NCBI GenBank assembly: GCA_007117555.1
Contig: SKGI01000116.1
Span: 1-11,044 of the forward strand
DNA length: 11,044 bases
Direction: 5' to 3'
DNA from: Candidatus Izemoplasma sp.
GTDB taxonomy: Bacteria > Bacillota_I > Bacilli_A > Izemoplasmatales > Izemoplasmataceae
The notes below the pieces were generated by a model. The model made no database searches and was not told the DNA's origin. It saw only the letters and a program-made list of their open reading frames with translations. Positions 1 to 6,379 of this stretch are shown here, one piece after another (the first letter of the stretch is position 1; each line of letters starts with the position of its first letter). Both the position numbers and the translations under genes were made by a program.

Positions 1-207
1 GATGTTCGTCTCGCCCCGAATAAACCACAACAACTCGGCCACGACACTTTTAAAGTGAACTTTTTTCGTCGTTAAAAGCGGAAAGCCTTCACTTAAATCA
101 AACTGCATTTGATAACCAAAAATGGCCCGTGTTCCTGTCTTAGTCCGATCAGAACGGTCATGACCTTGTGTCATGATGTGACGCAAAAAGTTAAGATACG
201 TTTCCAT
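1..207 (-). CDS. thyA: Thymidylate synthase, N-terminal 69 residues (gene runs off the left edge)
   Basis: ThyA methylates dUMP to dTMP using methylenetetrahydrofolate, in the cytoplasm. Reading the minus strand from an ATG at 207-205 gives a protein that aligns from its first residue with classical ThyA. It has the DRTKTGT phosphate-binding loop, with Arg21 at the same number as in E. coli, then [17 protein letters not shown] and [13 protein letters not shown] with Glu58 and Trp61. The frame is open to base 1, so about 195 residues, including the catalytic Cys, lie outside. A GGGGGG ribosome binding site at 219-214 lies 6 bases before the ATG. It is transcribed separately from ssb, because an ssb terminator and a new promoter lie between them. 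What follows it downstream is not visible. Confidence 0.96.
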   Translation of the reverse strand, partial: METYLNFLRHIMTQGHDRSDRTKTGTRAIFGYQMQFDLSEGFPLLTTKKVHFKSVVAELLWFIRGETNI

Positions 208-258
208 GATGAACCCCCCATCGAAGCAACTTAAATCAAATGTCTTAGATACCCATTC

Positions 259-267
259 ATTATATCA
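259..267 (-). promoter_or_regulatory. thyA promoter, extended -10
   Basis: On the minus strand TGATATAAT (267-259) is a perfect extended -10 (TGnTATAAT). No good -35 lies 17 bases upstream, which is tolerated by extended -10 promoters. Transcription would start near 252, giving a leader of about 45 bases before thyA. It lies just downstream of the ssb terminator, which supports an independent thyA transcript. Confidence 0.65.
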
Positions 268-291
268 TAATTTATCGTGCATTTAGTATAG

Positions 292-317
292 GAAAAACAC
301 ATCGCAACCGATGTGTC
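292..317 (-). terminator. Intrinsic terminator after ssb
   Basis: An 8-bp perfect stem (ACACATCG at 297-304 with CGATGTGT at 309-316) and a 4-base loop are followed on the minus strand by five Ts (297-293). It sits 33 bases after the ssb stop and just before the thyA promoter, so it should end the ssb transcript. Confidence 0.75.
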
Positions 318-349
318 TTTCAGGGGGGGAGAGATTAGGGAAGATGATT

Positions 350-682
350 TTACGCGCCCGCTTTAGGGCTGATGAATGTCACTTTTTCAGCGACGACTTC
401 TGGATAACTAAACTTTTCTTCATCACCATAGTCGAAGTAACGTTGCGCGAGCCTGGCTTTGACACCAATGGTTGAGCCTTTTTTACAGTATTGGACTGTA
501 TTTTCGGCAATACCGCTCCACAGTGTACAGCGAATGAAGTCTGTTTCATACGTACCCGAATCGGCATTTTTGAATGCCCGTTGCAAGGCTAGGGTGATGG
601 TGGCAACTTTTTTACCATTATCGAGTAGTTTCAGTTCGGGATCGTAAACGAGTCTCCCGACAAGAATCACTTGATTGACCAT
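350..682 (-). CDS. ssb: Short single-stranded DNA-binding protein without acidic tail (SsbB-like)
   Basis: This 110-residue protein is an OB-fold SSB. It binds single-stranded DNA in replication, repair, recombination or natural transformation. The whole domain is recognisable: MVNQVILVGRL at 1-11, DPELK, NGKKVATITLALQRAFKN at 22-39, DFIRCTLWSGIAENTVQYCKKGS at 48-70 with Trp55, and EVVAEKVTFI at 95-104. It then stops at SPKAGA. The glycine-rich linker and acidic DDDLPF-type tip that recruits partner proteins in the main SSB are missing. The size and missing tail resemble Bacillus SsbB (about 113 aa, competence-associated) rather than SsbA. The ATG at 682 is chosen because AAGGAGG (694-688) lies 5 bases before it. 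An ATG at 709 in the same frame lies inside the predicted -10 box. The gene is monocistronic, between its own promoter and terminator. A role in competence is inference only. Confidence 0.93.
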   Translation of the reverse strand: MVNQVILVGRLVYDPELKLLDNGKKVATITLALQRAFKNADSGTYETDFIRCTLWSGIAENTVQYCKKGSTIGVKARLAQRYFDYGDEEKFSYPEVVAEKVTFISPKAGA

Positions 683-704
683 GTCGACCTCCTTGTATGC
701 TTCT

Positions 705-733
705 ATCATACGTGAGCGAACTTAACTTGTCAC
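705..733 (-). promoter_or_regulatory. ssb promoter
   Basis: On the minus strand GTGACA (733-728, 5/6 match to TTGACA) is separated by exactly 17 bases from TATGAT (710-705, 5/6 match to TATAAT). Initiation would fall near 698, only a few bases before the AAGGAGG site at 694-688. This rules out a start at 709 and leaves a very short leader. Confidence 0.7.
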
Positions 734-800
734 ATCACCTTAAGTGCTCAGTTCGTGATATATAAGCTTGTTTTTGTGCAAATAGTCTAGTCTTACAAAG

Positions 801-826
801 AAAAAACGGACCCATTCGGTCCGTTT
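801..826 (-). terminator. Intrinsic terminator after lemA
   Basis: A 9-bp perfect stem AAACGGACC (804-812) / GGTCCGTTT (818-826) with a 5-base loop is followed on the minus strand by a run of six Ts (806-801, sharing bases with the stem foot). It lies about 40 bases after the lemA stop. The other strand also has a T run (832-839) offset by a few bases, but no plus-strand gene ends here. Confidence 0.82.
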
Positions 827-864
827 CAGCATTTTTTTTGAAAATCACGGTGTTAAAGCAAAGA

Positions 865-1428
865 TTAAAAACTAATATCGACATCGGCGCGCTTCGATGT
901 TTCCGCTTCAAAGAACGCTTTACGCTCCATCCCAATCATCCCCGCAACAATACTCGTTGGGAAAGTAACAATCCGCTTATTCAACAAAGAGACATTTGAG
1001 TTATACAGTCTTCTCGCCGCTTGTAAATGTTCTTCAACATCACTGATTGAACGTTGTAAGTTTGTGAAAACTTTTTCCGCTTTTAAATCTGGATACGCCT
1101 CAACCGCAACATTTATCCCTGATTGGACCGCATCCATTTTTTGTTGGAACTCTTGTTTTTGTTCAAGCGTTAACTCTTTAGGCAGTCCCGCACGCCATTT
1201 AACAACTTTTTCAAATGTTTCTGCTTCATGTTTTGCATACCCTTTGACGGTGTTAACCATCTTACTCAACACATCAAAACGTTTCGTAAGCGCGACATCA
1301 ATGCCAGACTCTGCCTCTTCTACTTTAACTTCTTTTTGCCTTAGCGTGTTCATCGTAGCAATATACCAAATTAACGGTACAAGCAACAAAACACCAATGA
1401 CAATTAATACAATCCATACATCATTCAT
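865..1428 (-). CDS. lemA: LemA family membrane-anchored protein
   Basis: LemA proteins are small envelope proteins with one N-terminal membrane segment and a helical-bundle domain. Their biochemical role is not settled. This 187-residue protein has the family length. It has a hydrophobic helix at about residues 4-24 (VWIVLIVIGVLLLVPLIWYI), then the typical core: EAESGIDVALTKRFDVL, NTVKGYAKHEAETFEKV, VAVEAYPDLKAEKVFTNLQ, EEHLQAARRLYNSNVSLLNKRI, and a final aromatic/acidic FFEAE. The segment order suggests a short outside N-terminus and a soluble bundle, but topology is not certain. It lies 3 bases after the DUF3137 gene, and its AAGGAGG site (1443-1437, 8 bases before the ATG) is formed by the last codons of that gene, so the two are probably translationally coupled. 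A terminator follows. Family assignment is firm; function is not known. Confidence 0.95.
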   Translation of the reverse strand: MNDVWIVLIVIGVLLLVPLIWYIATMNTLRQKEVKVEEAESGIDVALTKRFDVLSKMVNTVKGYAKHEAETFEKVVKWRAGLPKELTLEQKQEFQQKMDAVQSGINVAVEAYPDLKAEKVFTNLQRSISDVEEHLQAARRLYNSNVSLLNKRIVTFPTSIVAGMIGMERKAFFEAETSKRADVDISF

Positions 1429-1431
1429 TTT

Positions 1432-2325
1432 TTAAGCCTCCTTAGTTTTAAAGATATCATTATTGAGTTTAAGGTCATCTATGAGATCATATATAACCTG
1501 GATATCCCTTTTAAATGATTCAATTAACTGTCTATCAATTTTTCGCAATAACGACAGTCCAAACGTATCTTTACTGTTGTAGACACCGACAAAAAGCTTC
1601 GTATCAAGAAAAGAAAAACTAAGCTTCCCTGGATTCTCTTTTTCAAACTTCAGCATCGATTCCATGAAGTGTGGGGTCAGTACATAAAATGCGGCATGGC
1701 GATTCGTCGCATACGTCGTAAACTTTTTGTTAAAGACCATCGACTCAAGCTGAATTTTTTCATACTTTCTATTCACAGTCGGGCGCCCTTGTTCTAAGCA
1801 TTGCAAGGACCCATCAAACTCTTTGTTAAACTCAAAAACGAAAACTCGGCCGAGAAAATAGGTTACGTAGTACGTTTGGGTCCCATTTTTTGTACGACGG
1901 ACACGACGTTCTTCAAGCTTCACATCACTTGAGATAAATGAAACCCCATCAATTTTACCGCGAATCATATCTTCTGTTTTAAAGCGATCCGCTTTTTTAA
2001 GAAACTCCGTCGCATAAACTTGATGGTGACTCAAACCGTTTTTAGGTTCATAGACACCGTCTTCAATCAACTCTCCCATCATCTTGACAAGGAAATCATG
2101 TTTGAAATCATGCGTGACTTTCGAAAAGCCTGAAAAGCCAATAATCAATAATACGGCTGCTACAACACCAAGTAAGATACCCGGTACAACTAAACCTGTT
2201 TCACTCAACAATGCTAAAAGTAATACCGCAACGACGGCCGCACTGCCACCGAATAAGATATATTTTTCGGCTTTACTTTTTCGCACTTGGTAAGTATTAA
2301 GCGTTTGCTCAAGATTTTTTTCCAT
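1432..2325 (-). CDS. DUF3137 domain membrane protein
   Basis: A 297-residue protein with two adjacent membrane segments (about residues 22-41 and 45-64) after a short charged N-terminus. A cytoplasmic-looking domain of about 230 residues follows. That domain carries the features I associate with DUF3137: an arginine-rich strand LEERRVRRTK, YFLGRVFVFEFNKEF at 156-170, LEQGRP, KYEKIQLESMVFNKKFTTYATNRHAAFYVLTPHFMESM at about 187-224, and LSFSFLDTKLFVGV near 235-248. DUF3137 has no known biochemical activity. The gene is first in an operon with lemA (3-base gap), a pairing known in several bacterial groups, so a joint envelope role is a reasonable inference. The ATG at 2325 has a GAGAGGTGG-like site upstream and a good promoter at 2364-2392. 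No catalytic motif or signal peptide cleavage site is evident. Confidence 0.85.
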   Translation of the reverse strand: MEKNLEQTLNTYQVRKSKAEKYILFGGSAAVVAVLLLALLSETGLVVPGILLGVVAAVLLIIGFSGFSKVTHDFKHDFLVKMMGELIEDGVYEPKNGLSHHQVYATEFLKKADRFKTEDMIRGKIDGVSFISSDVKLEERRVRRTKNGTQTYYVTYFLGRVFVFEFNKEFDGSLQCLEQGRPTVNRKYEKIQLESMVFNKKFTTYATNRHAAFYVLTPHFMESMLKFEKENPGKLSFSFLDTKLFVGVYNSKDTFGLSLLRKIDRQLIESFKRDIQVIYDLIDDLKLNNDIFKTKEA

Positions 2326-2363
2326 GACGCTGCCACCTCTCTAACCAGTCGATACCTTCAATC

Positions 2364-2392
2364 ATTATACAGCATGGACCTTCAAATGTGAA
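2364..2392 (-). promoter_or_regulatory. Promoter of the DUF3137-lemA operon
   Basis: On the minus strand TTCACA (2392-2387, 5/6) is spaced 17 bases from a perfect TATAAT (2369-2364). Transcription would start near 2357, about 30 bases before the DUF3137 ATG. It is back-to-back with the plus-strand promoter at 2412-2440, with about 20 bases between the two -35 regions, so one bound protein could affect both. Confidence 0.75.
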
Positions 2393-2411
2393 TGTGTTTC
2401 AAGGAAAATCG

Positions 2412-2440
2412 TTTATTTTGTTCATTTGGCATGCTACAAT
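2412..2440 (+). promoter_or_regulatory. Promoter of the Enzyme I-like / hydrolase operon
   Basis: TGCTACAAT (2432-2440) is an extended -10 (TGnTACAAT). A weak TTTATT lies 17 bases upstream (2412-2417). Initiation would fall near 2447, about 20 bases before the ATG at 2466. An in-frame ATG at 2388 lies upstream of this start point and is therefore unlikely to be used. Confidence 0.6.
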
Positions 2441-2465
2441 TGAACACAGAGACAAAGGGGAGGTT

Positions 2466-4142
2466 ATGCCTGTGTTCCGTGGAAAAGCACTAAATGTTGG
2501 CCGTGCATCTGGCAAAGTAACCTGGTACATTCCAGAATCAGATGACAAGACGTCTTTGCCTAGTGAGATGCATCCTGATGCACAGTGGGCCAAACTTAAT
2601 CACGCCATCGATGAAGCTGAAACCGCTTGGCAATCTTTAGCAAAGACCTTTTCTAACGATGCCTCTAACCCGTCGCTAGACATTCTTGAAGCGCAAATTG
2701 CGATGGCAAAAGATGTTGAAGTCTTAAAACAAGCAAAGCACGCTATTTATCATCAAGGTATGACTGGCGCTCTGGCTTATCAAGAAGCCATGCAAGGATT
2801 TATAGCACACTTTGAAGCGTTAGAAGATGGCCTTTTCAAACAACGGGCTCAAGACATGAAAGATGTGCTCGCCCGTGTACTATCTCATTACTATGGACGC
2901 CATCATAAAACCCCTGTTTTCCATGAAGATACTGTCTTAATGGCTAAAGATTTGCATCCAGGTATTTTGTTAGAACTGATACAACCACGTATTGTGGCCA
3001 TCGTCCTTGAACAAGGCAGTGTGAATAGTCATACAGCGATTATTGCTAAACAGCTTACGATCCCTGTCCTCATTCAAGTGAACCATCTACAAGCCACCTT
3101 TTCTGAAGGCGACTATGTTACTGTCGATGGCGATCAAAGCGCTGTTTATCACGATGATGAATTCGCGAAAGACCTCGCCAAAGCTGACTTTAAGAAAAAC
3201 AAAACGCCTCTTTCGCTTGAGGCGTTAACGCTGCCATGTGAACTGGCTGTCAACGTGCTCGGTCCGAGCGATTTACAAGCGTTCAAGTCGAGCGGTGCAA
3301 AAGCCATCGGTTTGTTTAGAACTGAGTTTCTTCCTGATGTGACACGAGGTGGACAAGTGGCCGCTTATCAACCTTATTTTGATTTGGATATTCCTATGAT
3401 CATCCGTCTATTTGACTACGGGGCCGACAAAGACGCACCGCCTATCGAGCGTGAAACATCAGACGCACAACTTGGATTACGTGGTATACGGTGGTTGAAA
3501 AATCAACCAACGGTGCTTGATACGCAGCTGCATGCTTTGTTTGATGCCGCCGCCCACAAAACCTTGCAAATTGAACTACCAATGGTAACGACTAAACAAG
3601 AATATCTTTGGAGCATCGAACGCGCACACGCTTTGCTAAACGCAAGAAAACAAACACAGTTGCCTATACCGAAAAATATCAAGTTCGGCCCTTTGATTGA
3701 AGTGCCTTCAGCCGCTATGGCTTTAGAATCGTATATCGATGTGTGTGATTTTATCGCCATTGGCACCAATGATCTGCATCAGTATTTCTTTGCGGCTGAT
3801 CGTCATGATCCCACTGTTTCTAGCTTATATGATGTCCATGAGCCGGCCTTCTTAAACTTAATTGCGCACATCATCCACACCGCAAACAAATATGCTGTAC
3901 CGGTCACAATATGTGGACAAATGGCCGCTGAACCGCTTTCTGCTTGGCTGCTTAGCGGTCTAGGCAAAGTTACTTTAAGTGTGCCGATTCCAACTTATCA
4001 ATCGCTTGCACGACAGCTTGACCGTCTAAACCAAGTGACTCAAGCTAAACAGTTACGGGATACTATACTGAGCGCATCTGATACATCCGAACATGCCACA
4101 CTGCTTGAACAACTTAAAGAGGTTGTAAAAAGTTATGCTTGA
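2466..4142 (+). CDS. PEP-dependent phosphotransferase of the PTS Enzyme I family (divergent Enzyme I)
   Basis: Enzyme I transfers phosphate from PEP through a histidine to HPr, starting the sugar PTS. This 558-residue protein is full length for the family, and catalytic residues fall where expected. His189 (SHTAII, the same number as E. coli His189) is the phosphorylation site. Other matches are AIGLFRTEFL with Arg285, IIRLFDYGADK with Arg314, AQLGLRGIR, LIEVPSAA with Glu412, AIGTNDLHQYFFAADR with Asn435, Asp436 and Arg446, and ICGQMAAE with Cys483. Around His189 the usual GGxTSH is GSVNSH, and the conserved end of the swivel domain (DGxxGxV) is DGDQSAV. The loop between RTEFL and the next Arg is about 7 residues shorter than in E. 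coli, so it is a divergent member. No ptsH lies beside it. It could be the cell's only Enzyme I or a paralogue, so no symbol is given. The start gives the normal MxxFRG N-terminus. The purine-rich site AAAGGGGAGG (2454-2463) sits only 2 bases before it, so GTG at 2472 remains an alternative. The gene overlaps the hydrolase by 8 bases. Confidence 0.9.
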   Translation: MPVFRGKALNVGRASGKVTWYIPESDDKTSLPSEMHPDAQWAKLNHAIDEAETAWQSLAKTFSNDASNPSLDILEAQIAMAKDVEVLKQAKHAIYHQGMTGALAYQEAMQGFIAHFEALEDGLFKQRAQDMKDVLARVLSHYYGRHHKTPVFHEDTVLMAKDLHPGILLELIQPRIVAIVLEQGSVNSHTAIIAKQLTIPVLIQVNHLQATFSEGDYVTVDGDQSAVYHDDEFAKDLAKADFKKNKTPLSLEALTLPCELAVNVLGPSDLQAFKSSGAKAIGLFRTEFLPDVTRGGQVAAYQPYFDLDIPMIIRLFDYGADKDAPPIERETSDAQLGLRGIRWLKNQPTVLDTQLHALFDAAAHKTLQIELPMVTTKQEYLWSIERAHALLNARKQTQLPIPKNIKFGPLIEVPSAAMALESYIDVCDFIAIGTNDLHQYFFAADRHDPTVSSLYDVHEPAFLNLIAHIIHTANKYAVPVTICGQMAAEPLSAWLLSGLGKVTLSVPIPTYQSLARQLDRLNQVTQAKQLRDTILSASDTSEHATLLEQLKEVVKSYA

Positions 4143-5070
4143 ACAAACGCTTCACTTACCTGATGGAAACAGTTTGCCATTGTATCATTTCAAACCTGAT
4201 ACACCCGCTAAAGCTGTTATTTTGATAATTCACGGTGCAGGTGAACACGGAAAACGTTACACAGAATGTGCTCAGTTTCTTGTGGCTTCTGGTTTTGCTG
4301 TTTTAGCGTATGACCAACGTGGACACGGACAAAACTTAAAAAACTGCTCTGTTACACATATGGGTGATACGGCTCAAGCTGATGATCTGATTCATGACGT
4401 AAAACTATTAGTTGATAGATTGCGCCATGACTATCCGAATCGACCTGTTTTCTCATTAGCCCACTCGATGGGCGCATTTGTGATGCGCAGTGTTCTCAAT
4501 ACCTATCCAGATATAGTAGACGGGACAGTTTTAATTGGTACTTCCCTTTTTCTTGCTTGGCAAGTTAAAGCAATCAGAAGCCTATCCAAAGCTATCCGTA
4601 TGGTGTTTGGTCCAAGTCACACCTCTCGTTTAATCACTCGGATTTCACAAGATCGACCTTACCGCGCGATGGTTAAACGAGGGCTCATCACTGAGCGCGA
4701 TGCGTGGGTTACCCATGATCAGTCCATTCGTGAACGTGCTAAAAATGATCCCCTTATCGGTGCTCCGTTTACGATCACATCGCAAATCGTTTTAATGTCA
4801 TTGATGTTGAAAGCGCAAAACATCAAAAAGCTCAAAGACCAACACATCACGGGCCCGATGGCTATCTTATGTGGTGATGAAGACCCTGTTTGTGACTTTG
4901 GTGAGGGGGTTGAACGGTTAAGTAAACTGTATGAACCGTATTGTAAAAAGCCTATTTCACGCCATTGTTATCAAGGTTTACGCCATGAACTGCTTAACGA
5001 GGTAAACCGCCATGATATCTATACTGATTTACGTAATATTTTTGAAAGCTGGTGCTATAAAAATGTCTGA
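4135..5070 (+). CDS. Alpha/beta hydrolase, serine aminopeptidase S33 / lysophospholipase-monoacylglycerol lipase type
   Basis: A 311-residue cytoplasmic-looking alpha/beta hydrolase with no signal peptide or membrane segment. Family landmarks in order are the oxyanion strand VILIIHGAGEHGKRY (28-42), AYDQRGHGQN (58-67), the nucleophile elbow LAHSMGA with Ser111, the acid in CGDEDPV with Asp250, and GLRHELLNE with catalytic His284. HGAGEH and DQRGHG are typical of the monoacylglycerol lipase/lysophospholipase group (PldB, Bacillus YtpA), which hydrolyses glycerolipid esters. The substrate cannot be read from sequence. The elbow is AHSMG instead of the common GHSMG. The gene starts inside the end of the Enzyme I-like gene (8-base overlap, shared ATGCTTGA). 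A weak AAAGAGG lies about 12 bases upstream, which suggests translational coupling. Its stop codon lies in the stem of the downstream terminator. Confidence 0.9.
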   Translation: MLEQTLHLPDGNSLPLYHFKPDTPAKAVILIIHGAGEHGKRYTECAQFLVASGFAVLAYDQRGHGQNLKNCSVTHMGDTAQADDLIHDVKLLVDRLRHDYPNRPVFSLAHSMGAFVMRSVLNTYPDIVDGTVLIGTSLFLAWQVKAIRSLSKAIRMVFGPSHTSRLITRISQDRPYRAMVKRGLITERDAWVTHDQSIRERAKNDPLIGAPFTITSQIVLMSLMLKAQNIKKLKDQHITGPMAILCGDEDPVCDFGEGVERLSKLYEPYCKKPISRHCYQGLRHELLNEVNRHDIYTDLRNIFESWCYKNV

Positions 5071-5096
5071 CAGTTTACCCGTCAGACATTTTTTTT
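5061..5096 (+). terminator. Bidirectional intrinsic terminator shared by convergent genes
   Basis: The 11-bp stem AAATGTCTGAC (5061-5071) / GTCAGACATTT (5081-5091) with a 9-base loop is followed on the plus strand by eight Ts (5089-5096). On the minus strand the same hairpin is followed by five Ts (5064-5060). The hydrolase stop (5068-5070) is in the left arm, and the last codons of ymfH plus its stop (5075-5077) lie in the right arm and loop. Both genes therefore terminate here. Confidence 0.88.
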
Positions 5097-6379
5097 GTAT
5101 TTTTAGGCTTCATGATCACTGAGGAGAAAGTTTCTTCTTTTAATGTGCTGGCGATATTTTGAATCGATTCAAGGGGCAGTTTTTGAGCGATTTCAAGCAA
5201 ATCATACACTGAAACATCTTGTAATGCCAAGCGCGTAGACTCATGAGCAAGATGTTCTAAAGCATCTAAAGAGCGCACAAAATTACCAAGCATTTGCCGT
5301 TTGACGCGAATAAAATCTTCTTCTAAAACAGGCGCAGTCGTCACTAAGTCGCCCATCGTTTCATGAAGTCGTTCTAAAAAGGCTTCCGGTTTAGGTGATT
5401 CAGCATAAATAAAGACCATACCATACGAAGGTTCAAAGGATACTTCATAATCATAGGCATCATTGATGAGACCCTCTTCAAGCCACGCTTCATAAAAGGG
5501 ACCACTTTGACCGAAGACTAAATCAAAGAAAAGCGTCGTGGCGATTTGATGTTTTAACCGATCTTGACTGTTTAGGGCGCCTTCTTCCATCCGTTTAATC
5601 CCAAACATCACACTCGGTGTTAAGACATCGGCTTCAAGTGTGAAGCGTTCCGTCACAACGTGCAAAGGCTCTTCTTGATTGATTGCTTGCACATCAAGAC
5701 CTTCTGATACCGGTAGCTTCACATCTGTTTCAAGTCTTTTGATGACATCAAGATGAACTGGATCTCCCACCAATGTCAAATGACATTTTTCAGGTTGATA
5801 GTACGCCGCATGCACCTGTCGAAGTATCTCATAGTTAATCGCTTGAATACTTTCTTTAGTCCCCAAAATATCTTCAGAGACAGGGTGGTTATGAAACAGT
5901 TGTCTAAGCAGCTGATAGTATTGTTGGTAATGCGGATTATCAAGATGCATGTTCAGTTCTTCAATAATGATGTTTTTTTCTTTTTCCACCCCTTCGGGTG
6001 TAAAGTGAGGATAAAAGAACATGTTGAGCAAACGCACCGTATTTTCGTAAACATAATTGGTAGCACTAAAAAGATAGGTTGTGCGATGGTGTTCTGTATA
6101 AGCGTTGACTTGTGCTTCTTGAATGGCAAAGTGACGGGAAATATCTTCCCCTTCTTGTTCGAAGATTTTATGTTCAAGAAAATGTGCTGCACCAGCGGGC
6201 ACTGTGTGACGCTTTTTTGAAGAATCATTAAAGAAGCGATGGATAGCCCCAAGTGGGGCCGTCAATGTCACATAAACTTTGTGATAGCCAGGCTTTTCGA
6301 TAAAGGTGACCGGCAGACGCCCTTGTAACTTAAAACGATGCACCGTTTCACCATATTGTTTATAAGATTGTGTCGTCAC
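5075..6379 (-). CDS. ymfH: M16 zinc peptidase subunit YmfH (NCBI-style YfmH), catalytic partner
   Basis: A 434-residue M16B-type peptidase subunit, close to the length of Bacillus YmfH. The inverted zinc motif HFLEH is at residues 66-70 (ligands His66 and His70, catalytic Glu69). The EE pair at 140-141 in EKEKNIIIEELNMHLDNP is the likely third ligand. The first half resembles YmfH throughout: FIEKPGYHKVYVTLTAPLGAI, VPAGAAHFLEHKIFE, VNAYTEHHRTTYLF. The second half lacks the Arg/Tyr pair that its partner YmfF has, so the two probably form one active heterodimer. In Bacillus the pair is linked to ymfI and to EF-P 5-aminopentanol modification, but its true substrate is unclear to me. The start is taken as GTG at 6379, with GGAGG (6392-6388) 8 bases upstream. 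This overlaps the ymfF end by 20 bases. Longer in-frame starts (to 6529) lie deep inside ymfF and add residues unlike the family. Confidence 0.9.
   Translation of the reverse strand: MTTQSYKQYGETVHRFKLQGRLPVTFIEKPGYHKVYVTLTAPLGAIHRFFNDSSKKRHTVPAGAAHFLEHKIFEQEGEDISRHFAIQEAQVNAYTEHHRTTYLFSATNYVYENTVRLLNMFFYPHFTPEGVEKEKNIIIEELNMHLDNPHYQQYYQLLRQLFHNHPVSEDILGTKESIQAINYEILRQVHAAYYQPEKCHLTLVGDPVHLDVIKRLETDVKLPVSEGLDVQAINQEEPLHVVTERFTLEADVLTPSVMFGIKRMEEGALNSQDRLKHQIATTLFFDLVFGQSGPFYEAWLEEGLINDAYDYEVSFEPSYGMVFIYAESPKPEAFLERLHETMGDLVTTAPVLEEDFIRVKRQMLGNFVRSLDALEHLAHESTRLALQDVSVYDLLEIAQKLPLESIQNIASTLKEETFSSVIMKPKNTKKMSDG

Noticed and set aside
735..935. 66-codon open frame on the minus strand after lemA
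   Set aside because: It overlaps the lemA end and reads through the terminator hairpin and ssb promoter region, with no ribosome binding site or family match.
1064..1435. 123-codon open frame on the plus strand
   Set aside because: It is antisense to lemA, the translated product is low complexity Ser/Thr-rich and resembles no family, and no ribosome binding site was seen.
2388..2465. 26-residue N-terminal extension of the Enzyme I-like protein
   Set aside because: It would start upstream of the predicted transcription start and cover the promoter. The extension matches nothing, while the ATG at 2466 gives the normal Enzyme I N-terminus.
4567..4660. Amphipathic basic stretch in the hydrolase as a possible membrane cap
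   Set aside because: The region (residues about 145-175) is basic and mildly hydrophobic, but it fits the usual variable cap domain of S33 hydrolases and is too short in hydrophobic length for a membrane helix.
5753..6220. 155-codon open frame on the plus strand
   Set aside because: It lies wholly antisense to ymfH, whose zinc motif and family match are clear. It has no ribosome binding site and no recognisable domain.
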